NCBI GenBank assembly: GCA_003605055.1
Contig: QZKP01000011.1
Coordinates: forward strand, 38,614-102,613
Origin: Desulfarculus sp.
GTDB taxonomy: Bacteria > Desulfobacterota > Desulfarculia > Desulfarculales > Desulfarculaceae
Length of the DNA: 64,000 nt
Direction of reading: 5' to 3'
Positions 52,822-61,864 of this stretch are shown in pieces. Position numbers and translations under genes: made by a program. Each line of letters opens with the position of its first letter. Position 1 is the stretch's first letter. The notes below the pieces were generated by a model. It ran no database searches, was not told where the DNA came from, and saw only the letters and a program-made list of their open reading frames with translations.

Positions 52822-53831
52822 GCGACGGCATACTAGTTGACCTGCGCGTGATCTGGGAGGCGCTGGTGCGCTTCTTCGGCCTGGAGGCGCTGGTCCTGGT
52901 CATCGGTCTGGTGGTGATCCTGGCCTGGGTGCAGGTAAACGCCCTGTTCCTGGTGTGGCTGGAGCGCAAGGTGGCCGGGCACATCCAACTGCGCATCGGG
53001 CCCAAGGAGGTGGGCCCCTTCGGCGTGTTGCAGACCATCGTGGACGGCATCAAGCTCTTGGGCAAGGAGCTGATCACCCCCCAGCCGGTGAGCTGGCTTT
53101 TGTTCATCCTCAGCCCCATCATGGTTTTCACGCCGGTGCTGGTGGCCTTCGTGGTGCTGCCCTTCGGCCCCCACCTGATCATCCGCGACATCAACGTGGG
53201 CCTAATGTTGATCTTCGCCTTCGGGGGCATCAACGTGCTCTCCATCCTCATGGGCGGCTGGGCCAGCAACAACAAGTATGCCCTCCTGGGGGCCATCCGC
53301 TCGGTGGCCCAGAACGTGGCCTACGAAATACCTCTGTTGCTCTCGGCCATGAGCGTGGTGGTTATGTCCGGCACCCTGAGCATGCAGGGCATCGTGGAGG
53401 CCCAGGAGGGGGTGTGGTTCATCTTCTACCAGCCGGTAGCCGGCCTGCTCTACCTGATCGGGGCCACCGCCGAGACCAACCGGGCCCCCTTTGACATCCC
53501 CGAGGCCGAGAGCGAATTGGTGGCCGGCTTCCACACCGAGTACTCTGGCATGCGCTTCGGCCTGTTCTTCCTGGCCGAGTACACCAATATGTTCATCGTG
53601 GCCGCGGTGGCCACCACCTTGTTCTTCGGCGGCTGGCGGGGGCCTTTCCTGCCGGGCCCCTGGTGGTTCTTGATCAAGGTCTACATCCTGATCTTCGGGG
53701 TGATGTGGGTGCGCTGGACCTTCCCCCGCCTGCGCTTCGACCAACTGATGAACTTCGCCTGGAAGTACATGATCCCCATCGCCTTGCTGAACCTTCTGGT
53801 CACCGCCCTGGTGATGAAACTGGTGCGCTGA
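52818..53831 (+). CDS. nuoH: Complex I subunit NuoH
   Basis: 337-residue membrane subunit with eight-helix pattern and the [23 protein letters not shown] and [28 protein letters not shown] motifs that line the quinone channel. GTG at 52818 overlaps the nuoD stop (GTGA). Confidence 0.95.
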   Translation: MSDGILVDLRVIWEALVRFFGLEALVLVIGLVVILAWVQVNALFLVWLERKVAGHIQLRIGPKEVGPFGVLQTIVDGIKLLGKELITPQPVSWLLFILSPIMVFTPVLVAFVVLPFGPHLIIRDINVGLMLIFAFGGINVLSILMGGWASNNKYALLGAIRSVAQNVAYEIPLLLSAMSVVVMSGTLSMQGIVEAQEGVWFIFYQPVAGLLYLIGATAETNRAPFDIPEAESELVAGFHTEYSGMRFGLFFLAEYTNMFIVAAVATTLFFGGWRGPFLPGPWWFLIKVYILIFGVMWVRWTFPRLRFDQLMNFAWKYMIPIALLNLLVTALVMKLVR

Positions 53832-53838
53832 GTCGGGC

Positions 53839-54291
53839 ATGAACGCGGTGGTGCGATACTTAAGGGATGTGTTCAGCGGGGCCTGGAGCCTGGCCATGGG
53901 CATGAGCGTGACCCTGCGCTACATGTTCAAGCCGGTGTCCACGGTGCAGTACCCCCGCGAAGCCATGCCCCTGCCCGAGGTCTATCGCGGGCACATCGAG
54001 CTCAGGCGCTTCGCCGAAACCGGCAGCCACGGCTGCGTGGCCTGCGGCGAGTGCTTCCGCATCTGCCCCAGCGGAGTGATCAAGGTGCAGGGGCTAAAGG
54101 AGGAGGCCGACCGGCCCAACCGGGCCGTCTTCTATTTCATAGACTTCTCCCGCTGTTCTCTGTGCGGGCTGTGCGTGGAGGTCTGCCCCGAGAGCGCCCT
54201 GGCCTTCTCCAAGGTGTACGAGGAGGTGGGGGTGAGCCGCTACAGCACGGTGGTAGATCTGATAGCGCGCCTGGAGAGTCAAGGAGCCTGA
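53839..54291 (+). CDS. nuoI: Complex I subunit NuoI
   Basis: 150 residues. Two [4Fe-4S] motifs CVACGECFRICP and CSLCGLCVEVCP carry clusters N6a and N6b. These normally connect the electron-input module to NuoB; here they may be the entry point for another donor. Confidence 0.95.
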   Translation: MNAVVRYLRDVFSGAWSLAMGMSVTLRYMFKPVSTVQYPREAMPLPEVYRGHIELRRFAETGSHGCVACGECFRICPSGVIKVQGLKEEADRPNRAVFYFIDFSRCSLCGLCVEVCPESALAFSKVYEEVGVSRYSTVVDLIARLESQGA

Positions 54292-54292
54292 T

Positions 54293-54865
54293 ATGCAGCC
54301 GGTGATAGCCCAATACATACGCCCCGAGGTGGTGGCCTACGCCGTCTTCTTCTTCGTGCTGCTCTTGACCCTGGGCGGGGCCTTGATCGCGGTGATACCC
54401 AAGAGCATCATCCACAACGTCTTCGGCCTGGCCACCAGCCTGGTGGGGGTAGCCGGCCTGTTCATCTACCTGGGCAGCGAGTTCCTGGCCATGATGGAGA
54501 TCCTCATCTACGTGGGGGCCATCTGCATCGCCATCGTCTTCGCCATCATGCTCTCCCAACCCATGCACCTGCAGATTCCGCCCCGCCTGCGGCCCAAGGT
54601 GTTCTTCTCCTTCGTGGTGAGCCTGGTGGTGTTCATCAGCTTCACGGTGATGGTGGTGCGCACTCCCTGGGAGCAGGCGGTGCGCACCAGCAACGACTGG
54701 GGAGTCAAGCGCCTGGGCACCCTGCTCCTGACCCGCTACGAGCTCTTGTTCGAGCTGATCTCCCTGGTGCTGTTGATGTCCATCATCGGCGCGGTCATCA
54801 CCGCGGCCACCGCTAGCAGCGAGAAGGCTCCCGGCTCCCGGGACGGCGAGGAGGACGGTGTATGA
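54293..54865 (+). CDS. nuoJ: Complex I subunit NuoJ
   Basis: 190-residue membrane subunit with ~5 helices (YAVFFFVLLLTLGGALIAVIP; SEFLAMMEILIYVGAICIAIVFAIML). The ALxxxEF...YVGAI pattern is typical. Its ATG starts 1 bp after the nuoI stop, and nuoK overlaps it by 4 bp. Confidence 0.92.
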   Translation: MQPVIAQYIRPEVVAYAVFFFVLLLTLGGALIAVIPKSIIHNVFGLATSLVGVAGLFIYLGSEFLAMMEILIYVGAICIAIVFAIMLSQPMHLQIPPRLRPKVFFSFVVSLVVFISFTVMVVRTPWEQAVRTSNDWGVKRLGTLLLTRYELLFELISLVLLMSIIGAVITAATASSEKAPGSRDGEEDGV

Positions 54866-55170
54866 ACAGCCTGACCGTCTACCTGTTCGTGGCCCTCTTA
54901 TTGTTCTGCATCGGCATGTTCGGCCTGCTCCAGCGCCGCTCGTTGATCGGCATGATCATCAGCATCGAGCTTATGCTCAACGCGGCCGGGATCAATTTCA
55001 TGGCCTTCAACCGCTTCCTGGGCCCAGACCCGGCCGTGGGCCAGATCATGGTGTTGTTCATCATGGGCATCGCCGCCGCCGAGGCGGCCATCGCCCTGAG
55101 CTTGACACTGGCCTTGTTCCGCAAGCTGCGCTCGATCAACATCGAGCATGCCCGGGACCTGAGGGGATAG
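54862..55170 (+). CDS. nuoK: Complex I subunit NuoK
   Basis: 102 residues, three helices (YLFVALLLFCIGMFGLL, MIISIELMLNAAGINFMAF, VLFIMGIAAAEAAIALSLTLALF) with the conserved glutamates ISIELMLN and AAAEAAIAL of the proton path. Confidence 0.93.
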   Translation: MNSLTVYLFVALLLFCIGMFGLLQRRSLIGMIISIELMLNAAGINFMAFNRFLGPDPAVGQIMVLFIMGIAAAEAAIALSLTLALFRKLRSINIEHARDLRG

Positions 55171-55172
55171 GC

Positions 55173-57068
55173 ATGAACCCGGTGGCGCCCAGCGATTTCG
55201 TGCTCTGGCTGACCCTGGCCGCCATGTGGCTGCCCTTCATCTCCTTTTTGACCATCTTTTTCATCACCCGGACCCAACTGGCCCTCTCCCTGGCCGTGAG
55301 CGTCTCCTGCGCGGCGGTCTCGCTGCTGGCGGCCTGGTACCTACTGCTGGGCCTGCCCGCCGCGCAGCCGCCGGTGGAGTTCAAGATGTTGTGGATGGCG
55401 GGGGCCGAGGCGCGCATCTCCTACGGCTTTTTGCTGGACCCCTTGAGCCGTCTGATGCTGTGCATCGTGGCCAGCATCAGTTTCCTGGTGCAGGTCTACT
55501 CCCTGGGCTACATGGCCGGCGACGACGGCATGGCCAAGTACTACAGCTTCCTGTCCCTGTTCGCCTGGTCCATGATCAGCCTGGTGGTGGCGCCGGGACT
55601 GCTGCAGCTCTATGTTTTTTGGGAGCTGGTGGGGCTCTCCTCCTACCTGCTCATCGGCTTCTGGCACCACAAGTTCAGCGCCTCCGAGGCCGGCAAGAAG
55701 GCCTTCGTCATGACCCGCCTGGGGGACCTGGGCTTCTTCCTGGGCATCATCGTGCTGCTGCTGCACCTGGGCGACCTGTCCATCCTCAAGCTGAACGCCC
55801 AGGCCGCGGCCAAGCTGAGCGCGGGCCTGGTCACGGCCAGCGCGGTGCTGATCTTCATGGGAGTGGTGGGCAAGAGCGCCCAGTTCCCGCTCCTGACCTG
55901 GCTGCCCGACGCCATGGAGGGCCCCACGCCGGTGAGCGCCCTACTGCACTCGGCCACCATGGTGGCCGCCGGCGTGTACCTGGTCAGCCGCCTGTTCCCC
56001 TTCTACGCCGCCTCGCCCGACGCCCTGATGGTGGTGCTGGCCATCGGCACCGTAACCATGCTGCTCTCCTCCACCATGGCCATGGTGGCCCGGGACATCA
56101 AGCAGGTCTGGGCCTTTTCCACCGTCAGCCAATTGGGCTTCATGCTCATGGGCCTGGGCGCGGGCAGCTACTTCGCCGGGGTGTTCCACCTGACCACCCA
56201 CGCCGCCTTCAAGGCGCTGCTGTTCCTCTGCTCCGGGGTGTTCATCCACCACTTCGGCTCCAACGACATGTATGACATCGCCAGGGGCGGCGGCCGCCGC
56301 CTGAAGGTGCCCATGATCACCATCACCATCGCCGGCGCGGCCTTGGCCGGCGTGTTCCCGGCGGCCGGCTTCTTCTCCAAGGAGTCCATCATGGGCGCCC
56401 TGGCCGGGCTGCCTCAGCCGGGCTGGCTGGCGGCCGGGCTGGCCGGCGCGGCCATGACCGCCTACTACACTTCCCGTCTGTTGTTCGTCCTCTGGTTCCC
56501 GCGCCAGATCGCCGCACCGCACCACGAGGAGCACGGGCACGGCGAGGCCGCCGCGCACAGCGCCTTTGGCTACTGGGCCATGGGCGTGCCGCTGTTGATC
56601 CTGGCCGGATTCGCCCTGGTGCTGGGCTTCTTCGGGGACGGAATCCTGAACTTCCTGCACTGGGGACGGCCGCCGGAGTTCTTCCATCACGTGTGGCTGG
56701 CCCCGGTGTCTTTGATCCTGGTGGCCTGCGGCATAGGCCTGGCCTGGCTGGAGTTCGGCCGCAAGAAGGCGGCCCAGGCCGGCTTCCTGAGCCGGTTGCC
56801 GGCCGTCGAGGCCCTGTTCGCCAACCGCTGGTATATGGACGCCTTCTACCGGTGCATGTTGGACTACGTGGTGTACGGCGTGTTCAGCCGCCTGTTCACC
56901 CTAAACGACCGGCGGGTGGTGGACGGCGGCGTGGACGGCGTCTGCCGGGGCACGGTGGGCGGCGGCTGGCTGCTGTCCTTTTTGCAAAGCGGGCTGTTGC
57001 AGTACAACCTATTCACCATGGTGCTGATCATCGCCCTGGTGGGGCTGTACTTCCTGGTTATGCACTAA
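55173..57068 (+). CDS. nuoL: Complex I subunit NuoL
   Basis: 631-residue antiporter-like proton pump with ~16 helices. FWELVGLSSYLLIGFWHHK, LPDAMEGPTPVSALLHSATMVAAGVYL and the long C-terminal region with the lateral helix. ATG at 55173 follows GAGGGG; an upstream frame extension is not used. Confidence 0.95.
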   Translation: MNPVAPSDFVLWLTLAAMWLPFISFLTIFFITRTQLALSLAVSVSCAAVSLLAAWYLLLGLPAAQPPVEFKMLWMAGAEARISYGFLLDPLSRLMLCIVASISFLVQVYSLGYMAGDDGMAKYYSFLSLFAWSMISLVVAPGLLQLYVFWELVGLSSYLLIGFWHHKFSASEAGKKAFVMTRLGDLGFFLGIIVLLLHLGDLSILKLNAQAAAKLSAGLVTASAVLIFMGVVGKSAQFPLLTWLPDAMEGPTPVSALLHSATMVAAGVYLVSRLFPFYAASPDALMVVLAIGTVTMLLSSTMAMVARDIKQVWAFSTVSQLGFMLMGLGAGSYFAGVFHLTTHAAFKALLFLCSGVFIHHFGSNDMYDIARGGGRRLKVPMITITIAGAALAGVFPAAGFFSKESIMGALAGLPQPGWLAAGLAGAAMTAYYTSRLLFVLWFPRQIAAPHHEEHGHGEAAAHSAFGYWAMGVPLLILAGFALVLGFFGDGILNFLHWGRPPEFFHHVWLAPVSLILVACGIGLAWLEFGRKKAAQAGFLSRLPAVEALFANRWYMDAFYRCMLDYVVYGVFSRLFTLNDRRVVDGGVDGVCRGTVGGGWLLSFLQSGLLQYNLFTMVLIIALVGLYFLVMH

Positions 57069-57081
57069 TGCTGGGTGGGTC

Positions 57082-58548
57082 ATGACCGCCGCCTTCCCAT
57101 ATCTGAGCCTGATCATGCTGGCCCCGGCCCTGGGCCTGCTTATCATCCTGTTCCTGCCACACGACAGCAAGCGGGCGGTGCGCTGGGTCTCGCTCATCTC
57201 CGCGGCGGTGAGCCTGCTGGCCACCCTGTACGTTTGGCAGGCCTACGACCGCATGGCCGGCGGGCTGCAGTTCGTGGAGCGCACCCTATGGGTCAAGAGC
57301 CTGGGCATCTACTATTACCTGGGCGTGGACGGCATAAACCTGCCCCTGGTGCTCTTGACCAGCATCGTGCTGTTCACCGGCGTCTGGACCATGTGGGACC
57401 TGAAGCACCGGGTGAAGGAGTTCTTCGCCCTGATGCTGTTGATGGTGGTGGGGGTCTACGGCGTCTTCCTGGCCCTGGACCTGTTCTTCCTGTTCGTCTT
57501 CTACGACGTCAGCCTGTTCCCCATGTACCCCTTGATCGCCATCTGGGGCTCCACCCGCAAGGAGTACGGCGCCCTCAAGCTGACCCTGTACCTCCTGGCC
57601 GGCTCGGCCCTGATCCTGCCGGGCATTCTCTACATCTATTTCAAGAGCGGCCTGTTCACCTTCGACCTGGTGATGCTGGCCAAGGCTGGTCTGGCCCCGG
57701 ACGTGCAGTACCTGGGCTTCTTCCTGTTCCTGTTCGGGTTCGGGGTGCTGGCCGGCCTGTGGCCCTTTCACACCTGGTCGCCGGTGGGCCACGTGGCCGC
57801 GCCCACGGCGGTGTCCATGATCCACGCCGGGGTGCTGATGAAGCTGGGGGCCTACGGCGTGCTCAGGGTGGGCATGTACCTCTGCCCCCAGGGGCTCATA
57901 GACTGGGCGCCGCTGTTCGCCATCCTGGCCACGGTGGGCATCGTCTACGGCGCCTTCGTGGGCCTGGCCCAGACCGACCTCAAATACGTCATCGGCTATT
58001 CCTCGGTGAGCCACATGGGCCTGGTGAGCCTGGGCCTGGCCACCATGACCCTGGGCGGGGTCAGCGGCGCGGTGTTCCAGATGTTCGCCCACGGCATCAT
58101 GACGGCCCTGCTCTTCAGCTCGGTGGGTCACGTCTACGACAGCACCCACACCAAGATGATCCCCGAACTGGGGGGCATGGCCAAGGTGCAGCCGCGGGCC
58201 AGCTTCTTCTTCATCCTGGCCGCCCTGGCCGGCATCGGGGTGCCCTGCCTGGCCAGCTTCTGGGCCGAGCTGTTGGTGTTCATCAACGGCTTCAAGGTTT
58301 ATCCGGTGCTGGGCACCCTGGCCCTCAGCGGGCTGGTGGTCAGCGCCCTGTTCATGCTGCGCGTGGTGCAAAAAACCTTCTACGGACCCAAAAACGAGAA
58401 GTACGCCGGCTGCGTAGACATTCGCTCGTCCATGATCTGGCCGCGGGCCATCCTGGCCGGCACCATCCTGCTGTTCGGCCTGCTGCCCCGGTTGATGCTG
58501 GACACCATCACCGTGGGCGTGGCGCCCCTGGTGGAGTTGTTTAAGTAG
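57082..58548 (+). CDS. nuoM: Complex I subunit NuoM
   Basis: 488-residue antiporter-like subunit: YYLGVDGINLPLVLLTSI, FAFKxP-like LWPFHTWSPVGHVAAPTAVSMIHAGVLMKLGAYG and GYSSVSHMGLVSLG. Proton pump of the membrane arm. Stop overlaps the nuoN start by one base. Confidence 0.95.
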   Translation: MTAAFPYLSLIMLAPALGLLIILFLPHDSKRAVRWVSLISAAVSLLATLYVWQAYDRMAGGLQFVERTLWVKSLGIYYYLGVDGINLPLVLLTSIVLFTGVWTMWDLKHRVKEFFALMLLMVVGVYGVFLALDLFFLFVFYDVSLFPMYPLIAIWGSTRKEYGALKLTLYLLAGSALILPGILYIYFKSGLFTFDLVMLAKAGLAPDVQYLGFFLFLFGFGVLAGLWPFHTWSPVGHVAAPTAVSMIHAGVLMKLGAYGVLRVGMYLCPQGLIDWAPLFAILATVGIVYGAFVGLAQTDLKYVIGYSSVSHMGLVSLGLATMTLGGVSGAVFQMFAHGIMTALLFSSVGHVYDSTHTKMIPELGGMAKVQPRASFFFILAALAGIGVPCLASFWAELLVFINGFKVYPVLGTLALSGLVVSALFMLRVVQKTFYGPKNEKYAGCVDIRSSMIWPRAILAGTILLFGLLPRLMLDTITVGVAPLVELFK

Positions 58549-59981
58549 TGGCCGCCAAACTCTACATGTTCCTGCCCGAGACGGCCTACCTGCTCATGGG
58601 CCTGGTGCTGTTTTTGCTCAGCCTGCCCAAGGAGCAGCCCGGGGGGCGGGTCTACGTCTGGGCCCTGTGCCTGTCGCTGTTGGGCGTGGCCGCGGCCGTG
58701 GCCGGCCTGCCCCAGAAAGGCCTGATCTTCTTTCAGGCCTACCGGGTGGACCTCTACAGCCAGTTGTTCAAGCTGATCCTGAGCGTGGCCATGTTCCTGG
58801 TGGTCTCCATCTGCTGGCCGCTCACCGGGGTGGAGCGGCGCTACAAGCCGGAGTTCTTCCTGTTTTTGACCACCTGCACCCTGGGCATGATGCTCATGGT
58901 CAGCGCGGTGGAGCTGATGACCCTGTACCTGGCCCTGGAGCTGAGCTCCTTCAGCCTGTACATCCTGGTGCCGCTGCGCAGCGGGGACAACATAGACATC
59001 GAGGCCGGCGTCAAGTACCTGTTCATCGGCATCACCGCCTCCTGCGTGATGCTCTTCGGCATCAGCTACCTCTATGGCGCGGCCCACTCCACCTACCTGG
59101 CCGACATCCTGGAGAAGCTGCCCCTGTGGATCCACCAGCCGGCCGCGGCCATCGGGTTGTTGCTCACCCTGTCGGGCTTCTTCTTCAAGCTGGCGGTGTT
59201 CCCCTTCCACTTCTGGGCGCCAGACGTGTACCAGGGCGCGGCCAACCAGGTGACCACCTACATCGCCACCGTCTCCAAGGCGGCGGCGGTGGCCCTGTTG
59301 GTCCGCCTCACCTCCCTCACCGGCGGTACCAGCCTGTACTTGTCCTACATCCTCATCGTGCTATGCGTCGTCTCCATGGGCCTGGGCAACTTGGTGGCCA
59401 TCGTGCAAAAGGACCTCAAACGCATGCTGGCCTACAGCACCATCGCCCACGCCGGCTACATACTCATGGGCATCCTGACCATGAACGAGCTGGGCTACAG
59501 CGCGGCCGTGTTCTACACCGTGGCCTACATGATCATGAACTTTGCCGCCTTCATGGTGGTGGTCAAGTTGGCCAGCCAGGGCCAGGACCTGAAGATCAGC
59601 GACCTGGCCGGGCTGCACCGGCGCTCGCCGCTGCTGGCCCTGACCCTGATGATGGCCCTGTTCTCTCTGGCCGGCATACCGCCCACGGTGGGCTTCACGG
59701 GCAAGTTTCTGGTCTTCGCCGCGGCCATGCAGCAGGGGCACTTCTGGCTGGTGCTGGTGGGCATGATCAACGCCACCATAAGCCTGTACTACTATCTTAT
59801 GGTCATCAAAGCCGCCTATCTGGCCGAGCCGGAGACCGAGGCCCCGCCCCTGGTCATCGGCATGCCCACCAGGCTTTTGAACTACCTGCTCATCGTGGTC
59901 ATGGCCTACCTGGGCATCTTCCCCCAGCAGGTGATGACCCTGGCCGAAAACGCGGTCAAGCAGCTTATCTGGGGGAGCTAG
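58548..59981 (+). CDS. nuoN: Complex I subunit NuoN
   Basis: 477-residue antiporter-like subunit: FLLFLTTCTLGMMLMVSA-like FFLFLTTCTLGMMLMVSAVE, PFHFWAPDVYQGAANQVTTYIATVSKAAA and YSTIAHAGYILMGI. GTG at 58548. Last of the standard nuo set; no nuoG is present and the next gene is the NuoE/F chimera. Confidence 0.94.
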   Translation: MAAKLYMFLPETAYLLMGLVLFLLSLPKEQPGGRVYVWALCLSLLGVAAAVAGLPQKGLIFFQAYRVDLYSQLFKLILSVAMFLVVSICWPLTGVERRYKPEFFLFLTTCTLGMMLMVSAVELMTLYLALELSSFSLYILVPLRSGDNIDIEAGVKYLFIGITASCVMLFGISYLYGAAHSTYLADILEKLPLWIHQPAAAIGLLLTLSGFFFKLAVFPFHFWAPDVYQGAANQVTTYIATVSKAAAVALLVRLTSLTGGTSLYLSYILIVLCVVSMGLGNLVAIVQKDLKRMLAYSTIAHAGYILMGILTMNELGYSAAVFYTVAYMIMNFAAFMVVVKLASQGQDLKISDLAGLHRRSPLLALTLMMALFSLAGIPPTVGFTGKFLVFAAAMQQGHFWLVLVGMINATISLYYYLMVIKAAYLAEPETEAPPLVIGMPTRLLNYLLIVVMAYLGIFPQQVMTLAENAVKQLIWGS

Positions 59982-59985
59982 GGTT

Positions 59986-60960
59986 ATGAGCGACCAGCAC
60001 GTGACCGGACCGGGACAGGAAGAGGCTCCCAACCGCCTCAACCGCTTCTTCACCCGCCTGGAAGAGCACATGCGTCCGGAGCTGCAAGGCCTGGCGCCCT
60101 GGCCGCCTGAGCAGGAGCTGGCGGTAAGCCATTTCACCTTCTGCCACCACCCCCTGTGCAGCCAAGGCTCGCCGGCCCTGCGGGCGGCGGTGAGCCAGGC
60201 CGCCGACCAACAGGGCCTGGACCTGGCGCTGGAGACCACGGTCACCGTCTGCCCCGGCACCTGCACCCGGGGCCCCTGGGTGGGCATGCCCCAGAAGGGC
60301 CTGTTTTACCGCGGCCTGCGTCTGGATGAGGTGGAGCAGCTTTTGACCGAAACGGTCCGGCAGGGCCGCATGCTCTTTCCGCACCTGTACCTGGAGCCCA
60401 CCAAGGTCACCGACAGCCGGGTGGTGTGGGAGAAGCATGACCATGTCATCGTGGCCATCTCGCCGGAGATGTGCCTGGTTGACGTAACGGCCTACCTGTT
60501 CTGGTTCAACGCGGCCCAGTCCTGCGGCAAGTGCACGCCCTGCCGCCTGGGGGTGCCCGAAGTGGCCCGGCTGCTCAACAATCTGCGCCTGCACCAGGTC
60601 CAGGGCAACGAGGTGGACCTCTTGGAGGAGCTGGTGCGACACATGGGTCCCGCGGCCTTCTGCACCTTCGCGGGCAAGGTCACCGACCCGCTGCGGATGG
60701 CCCTGGAGCACCTGCGCTACGAGTTCCAGCGTCATCTGGAGCAGGAGTGCCGGCGGCACCAGCTAACCGGCCCCGAGGCCAAGCCCGCCGACCCGTCTGG
60801 CCGGCGCGACCCCTGGGCCAGCCGTCCGGGCCTGAACCGTTCCTTCCAGGCCGGCGTGCTGCGGACCTATGATCCCCGGTGCCAGGCGGCCGGCTTCCTG
60901 AAGCCGGAGGAGGGGCGGGATTATCTGCTGCGGCCTGGCTGCGTGGAGAAAATGTCGTGA
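59986..60960 (+). CDS. NuoE/NuoF chimera lacking the FMN/NADH domain
   Basis: 324 residues. Residues ~47-125 are a thioredoxin-like [2Fe-2S] domain (NuoE type): Cys53-x4-Cys58 and Cys89-x3-Cys93. Residues ~150-255 match only the C-terminal end of NuoF: EMCLVDVTAYLFWFNAAQSCGKCTPCRLGV with Cys180, Cys183, Cys186 and the fourth ligand Cys226 (N3 [4Fe-4S]). The ~200-residue FMN/NADH Rossmann part of NuoF is missing, so NADH use is unlikely. The last ~65 residues are not recognised. It starts 4 bp after nuoN, in the same operon. Confidence 0.85.
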   Translation: MSDQHVTGPGQEEAPNRLNRFFTRLEEHMRPELQGLAPWPPEQELAVSHFTFCHHPLCSQGSPALRAAVSQAADQQGLDLALETTVTVCPGTCTRGPWVGMPQKGLFYRGLRLDEVEQLLTETVRQGRMLFPHLYLEPTKVTDSRVVWEKHDHVIVAISPEMCLVDVTAYLFWFNAAQSCGKCTPCRLGVPEVARLLNNLRLHQVQGNEVDLLEELVRHMGPAAFCTFAGKVTDPLRMALEHLRYEFQRHLEQECRRHQLTGPEAKPADPSGRRDPWASRPGLNRSFQAGVLRTYDPRCQAAGFLKPEEGRDYLLRPGCVEKMS

Positions 60961-61115
60961 GCGACAGCAAAAAATGGGCCCTGGATCGGCTGGCCGAGGC
61001 CAACATCATCTTCGAGCCCAATGAGGTTTCCTGGAAGGGCCAACTGCGGGACCTGATCGTCTGGGCCCTGGAGCTGGCCCTGATCACTTACCTGGCCCAG
61101 CGGTTCTTTTCCTAA
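60957..61115 (+). CDS. Small membrane protein closing the nuo operon
   Basis: 52 residues. GTG at 60957 overlaps the previous stop (GTGA). N-terminal amphipathic KKWALDRLAEANIIFEPNE then LRDLIVWALELALITYLAQRFF as one transmembrane helix. Could be a small subunit or assembly factor of this complex I variant; I do not recognise it elsewhere. Confidence 0.65.
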   Translation: MSDSKKWALDRLAEANIIFEPNEVSWKGQLRDLIVWALELALITYLAQRFFS

Positions 61116-61140
61116 GCCTCGCCGCCGGCCGGCGCGAGGC
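61116..61140. other. Inverted repeat between the nuo operon and the cNMP gene
   Basis: GCCTCGC (61116-61122) pairs with GCGAGGC (61134-61140), with GC-rich interior. No T-tract, so a weak terminator at best. Confidence 0.4.
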
Positions 61141-61623
61141 CTACCAGTTGTGTATGTTGTCCAGGCCGTCCAGGCGGGCCAGTTCGTCCTGCAGGGCCGA
61201 AAAGCGCCGGCCCACCACCACGGCCAGGTTTTTCATAAACACGTAGCCGGTGCGCGCGTCCTGCTCAAAGAGCTTCTTGAGGTCCGCGGCGGACAGGCGG
61301 AGATAAACGCACTCCTCGGCCGCGCAGTAGGAGGAGAGGGTATAGAAGTTGGGCGGGACCAGGGCCGACCACCCCCAGATGCCCCCGGGTTCGATCACCG
61401 ACAGCGTGTTATCGCGGGAGCTCTCGCGGCCGGGCAGGTCGTAACGCAAGTCAATGCGGCCCCGAACCAGGAAGAACAGGTAATCGGCTTTGTCTCCCGC
61501 GGCCGTGATGCGGTTGCCCTGGGTACACCAGGCGGATTGGCCGTACTGTTCGATCTTGGCCAACTGAGCCTTGTCCAGCCCCTGCAGGACCTCCACCGTA
61601 CTCAGGAACTCGAGATTGCTCAT
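61141..61623 (-). CDS. Cyclic-nucleotide-binding-domain protein without HTH
   Basis: 160 residues, a cNMP/CRP-type sensor fold: LQGLDKAQLAKIEQYGQS, ADYLFFLVRGRIDLRYDLPG, VIEPGGIWGWSALV and CVYLRLSAADLKKLFEQD. No DNA-binding HTH follows, unlike Crp/Fnr, so it may act as a sensor module by protein contact. ATG at 61623 has AGGAGGG upstream; the in-frame extension to 61734 is unlikely. Confidence 0.82.
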   Translation of the reverse strand: MSNLEFLSTVEVLQGLDKAQLAKIEQYGQSAWCTQGNRITAAGDKADYLFFLVRGRIDLRYDLPGRESSRDNTLSVIEPGGIWGWSALVPPNFYTLSSYCAAEECVYLRLSAADLKKLFEQDARTGYVFMKNLAVVVGRRFSALQDELARLDGLDNIHNW

Positions 61624-61864
61624 GGAACCCTCCTGCCAGCATCCAGGCCCCTGGCCGCCACGTATTAACCCCGCGGGGACGGCCATAGGCAAAATCAGGC
61701 GGCAAGAAGATATTACACCCAGGAGGCCGCGCAAAGAAAGCCCCTAGGGGAGCCCAGGGTTGACCAAAGGCGGCGGGAGCTTCACATTTAGGCAAAGTCC
61801 TTGATTCACCGGCACAGGCCGGCAGCGGGTTCGGCCACGGCCTGAACCGCCCCGGAAGAGGAAG

